This document shows positions 22,792-31,034 of a stretch of DNA of 42,115 bases, piece by piece (positions within the stretch are counted from its first letter, which is position 1; each line of letters opens with the position of its first letter). Source of the DNA: Clostridia bacterium (lineage in GTDB: Bacteria > Bacillota > Clostridia > Oscillospirales > CAG-272). Under the pieces are notes generated by a model, which did no database searches, was not told the origin of the DNA, and saw nothing but the letters and a program-made list of their open reading frames with translations. The translations under genes and the position numbers were made by a program. The stretch lies in NCBI GenBank assembly GCA_017481225.1, contig JAFUPM010000096.1, forward strand, positions 1 to 42,115. Reading direction: 5' to 3'.

Positions 22792-23688
22792 TTATATCTC
22801 CCCGTCCCCCTCGGGCATCTGGGCTGATGCCTCTATGCGGCTTGCCAGAGGAGAGGTGCCCATTACCTTTTTGTAATTATAGAAAAAGGAAGTATAGTTA
22901 TCGTATCCGACCTCTCGTGCCACCTGGGCTGACGGAAGCCCTCCGCGCAAAAGCTCAAGGGCGCGGTGCATCTTCTTCACGGTCACGTATCTGCCCGGTG
23001 TCATATTCATATATGACGAGAACCTGTGGCAAAGCGTGGACTTGCTGACGAAAAGGCTGTCCGCCAGAGCGTCGAGCCGTATTTCCTCTCCTATGTGGCT
23101 GTCGATATACGCCGTCACGGCGGTGACAAGCTTATCGGAGGAGGTGGGGCGTGTGAAATTATCCTTCAGCCTTGCGGCTGTTTTATCTATAGCTATAACG
23201 AAGCTTATGAGCTTCGACATTATATCCAGCTTTTTGTATTTATCCCCCTCGTCACCCTCTGTGATTGAGAGGAGCATTTTATCGAGTCCACCCTCTCTGA
23301 CGTCCCGTTTGCCTATGACGTGGAAGCGGTTTTTGCCGCTGAAGCGGAAGGTGTCAAGGGTTGTGTCAAGGGAGCGCATAATTCCTTCAAGTATACTTAT
23401 ATCGAAGAGGAGAACTATTCTCTCGTAATCGAGCTTGCCGTTGATTTTCAGCGTGTGTATCTCGTTTGGGGCGACGAATATCATATCTCCTTCCTTAACG
23501 TCGTAGGTTTCGCCCTCTATGATATAGGATACTTCACCCTTCACAAGGTATAGCACCTCGTGCTGCGTATGCGCCTCGGGCGCGTGGTAGCTTTCTTCAC
23601 CCGAGCTTTTAGTGAAGGTGTGATGATAGTAGAAATCATCACCGATAACGTTGTACTTTTTGATTACATTGTTTGAGGTTTTATTCAT
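22792..23688 (-). CDS. AraC-family regulator 1 (cupin plus HTH), possibly leaderless
   Basis: A 298-aa regulator. The N-terminal cupin-like domain (about 30-95) carries 'HTQHEVLYLVKGEVSYIIEG', with metal or sugar-binding histidines. The C-terminal 100 residues are the double HTH: 'IRLDALADSLFVSKSTLCHRF' and 'PSAQVAREVGYDNYTSFFYNYKK'. It is divergent from the oxidoreductase operon at 23778 and convergent with nagB, and it probably controls the former. The ATG at 23688 is only 9 nt after the TATAAT, so the mRNA would have a leader of about 2-3 nt and no ribosome binding site. No better start was found downstream. Confidence 0.88.
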   Translation of the reverse strand: MNKTSNNVIKKYNVIGDDFYYHHTFTKSSGEESYHAPEAHTQHEVLYLVKGEVSYIIEGETYDVKEGDMIFVAPNEIHTLKINGKLDYERIVLLFDISILEGIMRSLDTTLDTFRFSGKNRFHVIGKRDVREGGLDKMLLSITEGDEGDKYKKLDIMSKLISFVIAIDKTAARLKDNFTRPTSSDKLVTAVTAYIDSHIGEEIRLDALADSLFVSKSTLCHRFSSYMNMTPGRYVTVKKMHRALELLRGGLPSAQVAREVGYDNYTSFFYNYKKVMGTSPLASRIEASAQMPEGDGEI

Positions 23689-23697
23689 AATAACATT

Positions 23698-23726
23698 ATT
23701 ATAGCACAAAAAATTATATATTTCAA
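23698..23726 (-). promoter_or_regulatory. Promoter of AraC regulator 1
   Basis: On the minus strand TTGAAA (23721-23726), 17 bp, TATAAT (23698-23703). Confidence 0.82.
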
Positions 23727-23777
23727 TAAGTAAATTTAAAATCTTGCAAAGCCATAAAACGGCGGAATGGAGAAAAA

Positions 23778-24995
23778 ATGAAAAGAATTGTAATAGTCGG
23801 AGCCAGCCACAGATGCCTTACGATGTTTGTCAGAGGCCTTAAGGATATGAGAGGAAAAACTCTGGAGTTCGTAGGAATTTACGACCCCAACAAGACGAGA
23901 TGTAAGGTTTTTCGCGACGAGGTTGGCGACTCTCTCGTAATCTATCCCGACTTTGATACTATGATGAAGGAGGCGTCACCCGACGGTGTTATAGTTGCCT
24001 CAACCGACAACACTCACGCAAGGTACGTTATAGGCGCGCTCGACTACGGCGTGGACGTCTATTGCGAGAAGCCTCTCACCAACACCTACGAGGATTGCCT
24101 TGCCATAAGAGAGGCGGAGAAGAGAAGCGGAAAGACGGTTCACGTTACCTTCAACTGCCGCTTTATGCCTTACTTTGCAAAGATAAAGGAGCTGCTTCGC
24201 TCGGGTATTATAGGCAAGGTACACGCGGTAAACTACGAGTATATGCTTAACCGCTGGCACGGCGGCGACTATATGAAGCGTTGGCACGGTATGATGGAGG
24301 TGTCGCGCGGTATGCTCCTTCATAAAAGCACTCACCACTTCGACGTGGCGAATTGGCTTCTCGACGACGAGCCCGTAAGCGTCAGCGCCATGGGAACACG
24401 TTCCTTCTACGGCAACCCCGAAAGATGCTTCGGTTACAGATGCTCCACCTGCGAGAGAAGTGCAGAGTGCGAAAGCTATAAGTCGCAGTCGGCGCCTATG
24501 GACAAGGCACTCTACTTTGATGCGGAGCACGAGGACGGCTATATCCGCGACAGGTGCGCGCACAGACCCGAGTCTGATATTTACGACAATATGGCGGTTA
24601 CGGTTACCTACAAGGGCGGCACACTGCTTACATATACCCTTAACCTCTTCTCTATGAAGGAGGGCTACAATCTCACTATTACGGGTGAAGACGGAATGCT
24701 TATCTGCAATAACTTCGGTAAGGGCTTTGAGGATAAGGGTGAATACGAGATAATCCTTATGACTAAGGAAAACGAGGTTCAGCGCATTACCTTCCCCATA
24801 GCGGAGGGCGCTCACGGCGGCGGAGACATAAAGCTGCGTGAGATGATGTTCGGCGCAGAGTGCGACGACCCCCTCGGTCAGTCTGCTGACAGCTTTGCAG
24901 GCGTAGTATCCGCAATGATAGGTATTGGCGCTAATGAAAGCATCAAAACAGGAAAGCATTACGACCTCGCTAGTGCCATTGATACCTTAAGATAA
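23778..24995 (+). CDS. Gfo/Idh/MocA-family sugar oxidoreductase
   Basis: A 405-aa NAD(P)-dependent dehydrogenase-like protein. 'MKRIVIVGASHRCLTMFVRG' is the Rossmann start, 'VASTDNTHARYVIGAL' and 'DVYCEKPLTNT' (the EKP motif) are standard, and 'HKSTHHFDVANWLL' carries the catalytic H-x-x-D-type pair. A Cys-rich insert around residues 215-265 ('RCFGYRCSTCERSAECESY' and a later 'DRCAHRP') may bind a metal or stabilise the loop; similar clusters occur in some family members. GGAG lies 5 nt before the ATG. It is the first gene of module 1 and probably oxidises or epimerises a sugar. The sugar is unknown. Confidence 0.9.
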   Translation: MKRIVIVGASHRCLTMFVRGLKDMRGKTLEFVGIYDPNKTRCKVFRDEVGDSLVIYPDFDTMMKEASPDGVIVASTDNTHARYVIGALDYGVDVYCEKPLTNTYEDCLAIREAEKRSGKTVHVTFNCRFMPYFAKIKELLRSGIIGKVHAVNYEYMLNRWHGGDYMKRWHGMMEVSRGMLLHKSTHHFDVANWLLDDEPVSVSAMGTRSFYGNPERCFGYRCSTCERSAECESYKSQSAPMDKALYFDAEHEDGYIRDRCAHRPESDIYDNMAVTVTYKGGTLLTYTLNLFSMKEGYNLTITGEDGMLICNNFGKGFEDKGEYEIILMTKENEVQRITFPIAEGAHGGGDIKLREMMFGAECDDPLGQSADSFAGVVSAMIGIGANESIKTGKHYDLASAIDTLR

Positions 24996-25068
24996 ATGCT
25001 GTTTTGTAAATAATAATTTACATATTGCGTGTATTTATGCCGAAATTCTTGGCAGAAAGTGAAATGGT

Positions 25069-26163
25069 ATGGATAAGAAAACTATATTAATCGGTGCCGA
25101 TATTGTGCCTACCGAAGTGAACGCTCACCTTTTTGAAGGCGGCGACGCTCGAACACTTTTGGGCGATGAGCTTCTGGAGATTTTCAAGAGCGCTGACTTT
25201 AGGATTTTTAACCTTGAGGTTCCGCTATCGGACATAAGAGAGCCTATACTTAAGTCGGGACCCAACCTTGCGGCAAGCGAGAAATGTATAAACGGCTATA
25301 AGGCGCTTTTAGTAAATCTTCTCGCCGTAGCCAACAACCACACCCTCGACCAGGGCAAGCGCGCCTTTGCCGACACTCTCAGAGTCCTGAGAGAAAACGG
25401 CATACCCTACGTCGGTGGCGGCGAGTGCGAGGAGGAGGTTAAGCGTCCCTTTGTATTCGAGCTTTCGGGTATGAAGTTTGGAGTTATTAACTTCTGTGAG
25501 CATGAGTTCTCCTGGTTCTCCGATTACGGCATCGGCGCTAACGGCTTCGACCCTCTTTACAGCCTTGACGAGGTTTCGGCTCTTAAGGAAAGCTGTGATT
25601 ACGTCATAGCACTCTACCACGGCGGCAGGGAGCATTACAGATACCCGAGCCCCGAGCTTCAGAGGATTTGCCGTAGAATTGCCGAGAAGGGCGCGGACCT
25701 TGTTATCTGCCAGCACACTCACTGCGTAGGCGCAAGAGAGAGTTGGGCTGACTGCGAAATTGTTTACGGTCAGGGTAACGCCATATTCACTAAGGAGAAT
25801 GTCGGCGACGATTGCTGGAACACGGGTATGTTGATTCGTCTTACGGTTTCTTCAAATGGTGTTTCGGTTGATTATATCCCGACAGAGAGAACTGCGCTTG
25901 GCGCAAAGCTTTCGCACGACCCTTCAATCCTTGGCGGCTTTGAGGAGAGAAGTGCTGAAATCAGCACCCCGGGCTTCGTTAAGGAAAGATACCTTAAGCT
26001 CGTTTCGGAAAACGAGGAGGGGGTAAGAATGCACTTCTCTTATTTCGCTGAATGTCTCGGCGAGTCAACCAAGAGAGCCGCGGCCGCAAGGAACATTATT
26101 AACTGCGCACCTCACAGAGAAATGCTCGTTACCTACCTTACCGAGCTGCACGGTCTCAAGTAA
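25069..26163 (+). CDS. CapA/PgsA-like metallophosphatase
   Basis: A 364-aa member of the CapA (bacterial poly-gamma-glutamate capsule) branch of calcineurin-like phosphoesterases. 'ILIGADIVPT', 'FNLEVPLSD', 'AVANNHTLDQGKRAF', 'ALYHGGREHYRYPS' and 'ICQHTHCVGARE' follow the family order and supply the metal ligands. There is no signal peptide or membrane anchor, unlike typical CapA, so a cytoplasmic role within a sugar-catabolic operon is likelier than capsule export. The start at 25069 has a weak ribosome binding site. It follows the oxidoreductase by 73 bp, and a hairpin separates it from the next gene. Confidence 0.85.
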   Translation: MDKKTILIGADIVPTEVNAHLFEGGDARTLLGDELLEIFKSADFRIFNLEVPLSDIREPILKSGPNLAASEKCINGYKALLVNLLAVANNHTLDQGKRAFADTLRVLRENGIPYVGGGECEEEVKRPFVFELSGMKFGVINFCEHEFSWFSDYGIGANGFDPLYSLDEVSALKESCDYVIALYHGGREHYRYPSPELQRICRRIAEKGADLVICQHTHCVGARESWADCEIVYGQGNAIFTKENVGDDCWNTGMLIRLTVSSNGVSVDYIPTERTALGAKLSHDPSILGGFEERSAEISTPGFVKERYLKLVSENEEGVRMHFSYFAECLGESTKRAAAARNIINCAPHREMLVTYLTELHGLK

Positions 26164-26178
26164 AAAAATATGCAAAAA

Positions 26179-26210
26179 GCCCACCCCGTGTCGCGTTTTC
26201 GAGGGTGGGC
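26179..26210. other. Intercistronic hairpin
   Basis: GCCCACCC (26179-26186) pairs with GGGTGGGC (26203-26210) around a 16-nt loop. There is no T run, so it may stabilise mRNA or lower downstream expression rather than terminate. The loop region contains CCCGTGTCGCGTTTT, related to motifs near 10043 and 27720. Confidence 0.65.
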
Positions 26211-26228
26211 GCACTTAAGGGTAATGTT

Positions 26229-27713
26229 ATGATAAAGGATTTGAATTTCGTTACTCCCGAGTCGGAGGGTATCCCTTCCGAGAGGATAGTTGAATTTATA
26301 GAATATCTTAGGGAGGTGCGCGCAAACGTACATTCGTTTATTATAGCGCGCCACGGAAATATTATTGCCGAGGGCTATTACAAGCCCTTTGATAAAGACA
26401 CGAAAAAGCGGCTTTACTCCTGCTCAAAGTCCATAGTATCTCTTGCCGTCGGAAAGCTTTACGGAGAGGGGCTTGTGGACCTTCACGCACCACTGGTTTC
26501 CTATTTTCCGAGGGTGGAAAATCCAACGCCCGAGATGGCGGAGGTCACAGTGGAGGACGCCTTGACGATGACCCTTCCTCAGTCGGCAAGCCATTACTGC
26601 CGTTTCCCGACACTTGATGACCCCGATGTAATTGACGACGGTGATTGGACGGATAAATTCTTCCACTCGGACAGTGTTTGCGACAAGCCCTCGGGCAGGC
26701 TTTTCAGATACAACTCCCACGCCAGCTGCGTCCTCGCTGACCTTGTCCGTAAGCTGACGGGCAAAAACTTCCTTGAGTACCTACGTCCCGAGCTTGATAT
26801 TATAGGCGTGTCGGATACTATCGAATGTCTCAAAAGCCCTACGGGCTGCGAGTGGGGCTCGAGCGGCGTTTTAGCCACCACCCGTGACTTTGCGAAAATC
26901 GGCGAGTTGCTCCTTAACCTTGGCGAGCATTGCGGACGTCAGCTCTTGCCTCGCGACTATATGGAGAGAGCTACCTCTGCCCTCGTGGGTACGGCCTTCG
27001 ATGAGGTAATCAAGCCCGGCAGCTACGGATACGGCTATCAGATATGGCGCGAGCCATACGGCTTCGGTATGCACGGTATGCGCGGACAGGTTGTCTATTG
27101 CTTCCCCGATGCCGATTTTATGGTGGTTATGACGTCAAATGAGCCGGACTATGCGGTTAAGCTCTACTATGCCGCAAGCCACCTTTATAAGCAAATTTGC
27201 GACACGCCCCTCCCCGAAAACCCCGATGGCTATGCCAAGCTGACGGAGGCTCTTCACTCCTTGGAGATTTACCGCGCCTTCGGTGAGGGTCGCTCTCCTC
27301 TTGAAGGCGTTGTAGGGGAGAAGTTATATAAATGTAAAGAAAATTCTATGGGACTTTCTGAGCTCAGCCTTAGCTTCGGCGAGGAGACAGGAATCCTTCG
27401 CTTTACCGTCCGCGGAGAAGATAAGCTCTTAAGGTTCGGCTATGGAACCTTTTGCGACACTACCTTCCCCGACAAATCCTTCTACGGCAAATATTCAAAC
27501 AGAAAAAGCGGCAGGGAATTTCGCGCCCTTGTAACAGGCTCCTGGCAAAACGAAAGCAGATTATTTATCCTCGCCGACGTAAGCGACGATACCCCCGGCT
27601 CTCTCGGTATAGTCCTCGAATTTTCGGGCAACACAGTTGCCGTCGAGATGCGCGGCAAGGGCGAGGGAATACTCGATAGATACAACGTCACCTGCTCCGC
27701 CACCTCTGAGTAA
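26229..27713 (+). CDS. Serine hydrolase, beta-lactamase/class C PBP-like (paralogue 3)
   Basis: A 494-aa member of the same family as the pair at 1306-4368, with the same length and domain layout but clearly diverged. S64-C-S-K67 is the nucleophile motif, Y161-N-S163 the second, and 'HGMRGQ' the HxG-like third. There is no signal peptide. The start at 26229 has AAGGG about 8 nt upstream; an in-frame GTG eight codons earlier lies inside the hairpin. It is the third gene of module 1, where it probably opens an ester, lactone or amide bond in the module's substrate. Confidence 0.85.
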   Translation: MIKDLNFVTPESEGIPSERIVEFIEYLREVRANVHSFIIARHGNIIAEGYYKPFDKDTKKRLYSCSKSIVSLAVGKLYGEGLVDLHAPLVSYFPRVENPTPEMAEVTVEDALTMTLPQSASHYCRFPTLDDPDVIDDGDWTDKFFHSDSVCDKPSGRLFRYNSHASCVLADLVRKLTGKNFLEYLRPELDIIGVSDTIECLKSPTGCEWGSSGVLATTRDFAKIGELLLNLGEHCGRQLLPRDYMERATSALVGTAFDEVIKPGSYGYGYQIWREPYGFGMHGMRGQVVYCFPDADFMVVMTSNEPDYAVKLYYAASHLYKQICDTPLPENPDGYAKLTEALHSLEIYRAFGEGRSPLEGVVGEKLYKCKENSMGLSELSLSFGEETGILRFTVRGEDKLLRFGYGTFCDTTFPDKSFYGKYSNRKSGREFRALVTGSWQNESRLFILADVSDDTPGSLGIVLEFSGNTVAVEMRGKGEGILDRYNVTCSATSE

Positions 27714-27979
27714 AGCTACAAAAAACGCGACACGCCCCCACACTATGTGGGAAGGTGGCAAGCAAAGCGCGATATGCCACGAGCAGAACGGGCGAAGCGG
27801 CAAGTGTAACTCGCACCGCCCAAACGCGCAAAACACGGGTGTGACACCACCGCCCAAACGGACGAAGCTGCAAGCAAACTCGTCGCGCGCTGCCCGAGTG
27901 TGAAGTCTACAAGCAAAACTCTTGCGTATTTGCACAGCAAGTCAAAATGAAAAGGAACCTATTCCGGAAAGGAAAAAAT
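27714..27979. other. GC-rich intercistronic spacer with short repeats
   Basis: It holds a small hairpin (CCCACACTATGTGGG, 27738-27752), the reverse copy of a GGCGTGTCGCGTTTTTT motif at its left end, and two copies of CACCGCCCAAACG about 30 bp apart. No convincing gene was found, although frames are open because stop codons are rare here. Confidence 0.55.
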
Positions 27980-29149
27980 ATGACAAACGCGGAATTGAAT
28001 AACTTCAGACCCCTCCCTATATCCGACACACATATTCACTACTTATATGCAAAGCCTTTGGAGGAAAGCCTCGGCATTTTTAAAACCTTTATTGAATATT
28101 TCGGTATGAAGAGTATTACGCTTCTCTCTATTGCACAGGGCAGCGGACACAGAGGGTTCGACCCGACCTGCAACATTAAGGGTCTGTACCTTAAGTCGAG
28201 GATAAACGGTGATGGCGCAGCTCGCGCGTACGTCTACGGATCACCCATTCACTTCTATGACGAAAGGGATACTGCTGAAGGGTACCTTTCTCAGGTGGAG
28301 AAAATGTATGAGCTGGGTGTTGACGGCTACAAGCTCCTTGACGGAAAGCCTGCAATGCGCAAAGCGCTCGGCAAACCCCTGTGCGACCCTGTGTTCGAGG
28401 GAATGTACGAGTTTATCGAACAGAAGGGTATGCCTCTCAAAATACATATGAACGACCCGAGAAAATATTGGGGTCCGAAGGAGCTTTTGACACCCGGGCA
28501 GATTGCCCGAGGCTGGTGGTGCGGAGACGGAACCTACCCCACCTTCGACGAGGTTTACGGGGAGCTTGAAGCAATCCTCACCCGTCACCCGAAGCTGAAG
28601 CTTTGTATAGCTCATATGGGCTATTTGACCGACGATTATCCGCACGCGGTGCGCCTCTTGGAGCAATTTGAGAATTTGACCTTTGATTTGACCCCTGGAG
28701 CCGCTACCTTCAAAAGCTTCACGGACAACCCCGAGCTTTGGAGTGAATTTCTCGAGCGCTACTCCCACAGAATTTTCCTCGGAAGTGATACCTACAACCT
28801 TATCGAGGATACAGAGGAGAACGTGGCGCGCGGCATATTCGAGAGGTCGGGAGGGCGTATCACTCTTGTGCGCAGAATGTTAGAGCATAGAGCCGAGGAT
28901 AGCTTCGAATATGCACCCTTCGGCACGCTGCGCCCAATAAATCTGCCCGACGGGATGTTGAAGAATATCTACACCGAAAACGCACTTCGCCTTCACGGCG
29001 AGGGACGGGAAATAAACCGAAGCGCCGCCATACGCGAGGCGGAGCGGCTTCATTATGAGCTTTCACACGGCGCATATCCCGAGTTTAATCCCGAGGAGCT
29101 TCCCCTGGAGCTTTCAAATCTTGAGCTGATAATCAAGCATTTTTCATAA
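27980..29149 (+). CDS. TIM-barrel amidohydrolase, amidohydrolase_2-like (module 1)
   Basis: A 389-aa metal-dependent hydrolase. H18-x-H20 in 'PISDTHIHYLY', His in 'PLKIHMND', His in 'LKLCIAHMGYLTDDYP' and Asp in 'IFLGSDTYN' are the metal and proton-transfer residues in the order of the amidohydrolase_2 family (lactonases, decarboxylases). The start at 27980 follows AAGGA with good spacing; the open frame before it has no such site. It is the last gene of module 1. It may open a sugar lactone made by the oxidoreductase, which is plausible but unproven. Confidence 0.8.
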   Translation: MTNAELNNFRPLPISDTHIHYLYAKPLEESLGIFKTFIEYFGMKSITLLSIAQGSGHRGFDPTCNIKGLYLKSRINGDGAARAYVYGSPIHFYDERDTAEGYLSQVEKMYELGVDGYKLLDGKPAMRKALGKPLCDPVFEGMYEFIEQKGMPLKIHMNDPRKYWGPKELLTPGQIARGWWCGDGTYPTFDEVYGELEAILTRHPKLKLCIAHMGYLTDDYPHAVRLLEQFENLTFDLTPGAATFKSFTDNPELWSEFLERYSHRIFLGSDTYNLIEDTEENVARGIFERSGGRITLVRRMLEHRAEDSFEYAPFGTLRPINLPDGMLKNIYTENALRLHGEGREINRSAAIREAERLHYELSHGAYPEFNPEELPLELSNLELIIKHFS

Positions 29150-29191
29150 AAGCAGAGGGGCTCTATCATTTAGGAAAAACCAAATAAAAAC

Positions 29192-29232
29192 GGCAGAAGC
29201 AGATGTTTAAAACAGTGCTTCTGTCCTTTTTA
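29192..29232 (+). terminator. Terminator of module 1
   Basis: GGCAGAAGCA pairs with TGCTTCTGTC (one G-U pair) over a 14-nt loop, followed by a T run. Confidence 0.85.
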
Positions 29233-29290
29233 TGTGCATTTAAGGAAATAGAGGCTGAAAGCTTACGGCTTTTGCTGTGCTGTCATAGAC

Positions 29291-30166
29291 TTAAGGCTCG
29301 CGTTTGCTTAGATTTTTATCTCTGTATTCGGAGGGGGTCGTGCCGAAATGCTCCTTGAAGCGGCGTACAAGTGTTTCCTTACAGCCAAAGCCCGACTCCA
29401 AAGCTATCTCGTCTGCTGAAAGCTTGGAGAGCGAAAGAAGTCTTGCTGCAAACTCCACTCTGCGGCGAGTCAGCAGCTCTTTTAAGGTCGAGCCGTATCG
29501 CACCTTTACTATGCGCTCGGTTTGCCTGCGGCTGAGGTGCAGCTCCCTAGCAATATCCTCGGGTGTAATATCTCGGCGAAAGCTGTCGTTTATCATCTGC
29601 TCTATCATCACGAGCCTCGTGTTATCCTTTATACCGTTTTGAGCAGCAGCCGTATGGGTGCGACCGACCTTTCGCTCTGATAGCTTATAGAAAAGCTCGC
29701 AAGCCTTCAAAAGGGCAGGGAACCTCTCACGCTCTCCAAGTCCGATTACAGCGGAGGCAAGCTCTCTTACGTAGGTTGGTCTATCACGTATCACTATAGG
29801 CTCACTTGCGCAGAAAAGCCTGCAGAGTCTGGAAAACAAGCCGTGACCGCTGTCACCGACCCCCGGGGATATGCTTACACCAAAAGCCAAATACTCTCGC
29901 TCCGAGCCAATCTTCGTGTGTAAAAGGTCGGGGGGTATAACGCACATCTCATAGGAGCTAAGGTGACAGCAGCCGGACGTCCATTCGATATCTATCCCCC
30001 CACCCGTGCAGAGAAAAACCTCAAAATATGAGTGAGTATGCATAAAGCTCACGTCCAAGGAAGTGTCGTTTTGCTCCGCGCTTTTATAGCAATACAGCTT
30101 TACGGTAGCGTTATCTATGGATAGTACGCTTTCATTTATCTTTAAGGTCAATTCTTTCTGCTTCAT
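29291..30166 (-). CDS. AraC-family regulator 2
   Basis: A 291-aa regulator. The N-terminal part has the cupin pattern ('MHTHSYFEVFLCTGGGIDIEW', later 'MCVIPPDLLHTKIG'). The C-terminal double HTH shows 'ITPEDIARELHLSRRQTERIV' and 'SADEIALESGFGCKETLVRRF' and closes with 'FGTTPSEYRDKNL'. GAGGG lies 5 nt before the ATG. It is divergent from module 2 and probably activates it when the substrate is bound. An inverted repeat overlapping its own -35 suggests self-control. Confidence 0.9.
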   Translation of the reverse strand: MKQKELTLKINESVLSIDNATVKLYCYKSAEQNDTSLDVSFMHTHSYFEVFLCTGGGIDIEWTSGCCHLSSYEMCVIPPDLLHTKIGSEREYLAFGVSISPGVGDSGHGLFSRLCRLFCASEPIVIRDRPTYVRELASAVIGLGERERFPALLKACELFYKLSERKVGRTHTAAAQNGIKDNTRLVMIEQMINDSFRRDITPEDIARELHLSRRQTERIVKVRYGSTLKELLTRRRVEFAARLLSLSKLSADEIALESGFGCKETLVRRFKEHFGTTPSEYRDKNLSKREP

Positions 30167-30197
30167 AGCCGCCCTCGTGCTCTTTTAATTTAATTTA

Positions 30198-30226
30198 ATT
30201 ATACTAACCGTGTCTTGATTTGTCAA
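30198..30226 (-). promoter_or_regulatory. Promoter of AraC regulator 2
   Basis: On the minus strand TTGACA (30221-30226), 17 bp, TATAAT (30198-30203). CTTGATTTGTCAAG (30214-30227) is a palindrome over the -35 box. Confidence 0.88.
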
Positions 30227-30242
30227 GGACCTATGTCATATT

Positions 30243-30306
30243 GAGACACCGAATTCGTATATTGTCTCTCTTTGGTGTTTACTTTTTGGTGGCAGAGTGG
30301 TAAAAT
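30243..30306 (+). promoter_or_regulatory. Module 2 promoter with upstream inverted repeat
   Basis: TTTACT (30278-30283), 17 bp, TAAAAT (30301-30306). Upstream, GAGACA (30243-30248) and TGTCTC (30263-30268) form an inverted repeat that could be an AraC-type operator. Confidence 0.6.
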
Positions 30307-30338
30307 TATGGCATAGAATTCGCCTTGGAGGTAAGGTG

Positions 30339-31034
30339 GTGAAAATAATGAAACGTATTTTTTCGGGCAGGTGGCAAATCCTTGTCCTTGCCGTAATAGC
30401 TCTCGTTCTTATGCTCGTTTTAGGCGTACAAACGGAGCAATCACCCATAAGGCTTGCGCCTTTAGTGATTTCGGTTGGCGTTATGCTTCTGAATTCCGGA
30501 GCCAACCGCTACGCCTTCCTTGCAGGGGGTCTGAATTCGATACTGTACGGCTTATCCTTTCTCCACTACGGTCTTTATGGCTCGATGCTCCAGGCGTTCG
30601 CTATCTCTTGCCCCGTGCAGATAGCCACCTTCTTTCTGTGGTCGAAAAGAGGGTATAAAAGCTCCACCGTCTTTCGCACTATGAGCGCAAGACTTCGCAT
30701 CCTTACCGCAGCTTTATCCCTGGTTGGCTACGCCGGATATCTTGCTGTGTCGCTGCATATAGGAGCGTCGTCGCCGTACATTGATTCCGCAATATTTATT
30801 TCCGGAATAGTTTTACCTATTCTGTCGCTTTGCAGCTTCCGCGAGTACGCATATATCCAGCCCTTCACGGCGCTGCTATCCCCCATTGTATATATAACGA
30901 TGCTAAAGGAAAACCCCGATATTTCGGTTTATTTGGTTTATAGCATATACTCCTACGTTTGCATAATCTATCAGCTTTTGAGTGTCAGACGTTTTTCAAA
31001 AGAACAGGAAGGTGAGAGGGTTGAAAATGCTTAA
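30339..31034 (+). CDS. PnuC-like polytopic membrane protein
   Basis: A 231-aa protein with seven or eight hydrophobic helices (about 13-30, 38-52, 58-75, 82-101, 121-140, 149-166, 171-188, 195-214). 'YAFLAGGLNSILYGLSFLHY' followed by 'GLYGSMLQAF' matches the PnuC (nicotinamide riboside transporter) pattern G/N-x-x-N-x-x-Y...G-L-Y-x-x-x-x-Q, and the C-terminal 'IDS...REYAYIQP' region is compatible. PnuC moves nucleosides by facilitated diffusion; here, beside glycosidase-like genes, another ribosyl or sugar compound is possible. GGAGGT favours the GTG at 30339 over the ATG at 30348. It overlaps the next gene by 8 bp. Confidence 0.6.
   Translation: MKIMKRIFSGRWQILVLAVIALVLMLVLGVQTEQSPIRLAPLVISVGVMLLNSGANRYAFLAGGLNSILYGLSFLHYGLYGSMLQAFAISCPVQIATFFLWSKRGYKSSTVFRTMSARLRILTAALSLVGYAGYLAVSLHIGASSPYIDSAIFISGIVLPILSLCSFREYAYIQPFTALLSPIVYITMLKENPDISVYLVYSIYSYVCIIYQLLSVRRFSKEQEGERVENA

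Noticed and set aside
27714-27946. Possible small genes in the GC-rich spacer
   Set aside because: Several frames are open on both strands only because stop codons are rare in this composition. None has a ribosome binding site or protein-like sequence.
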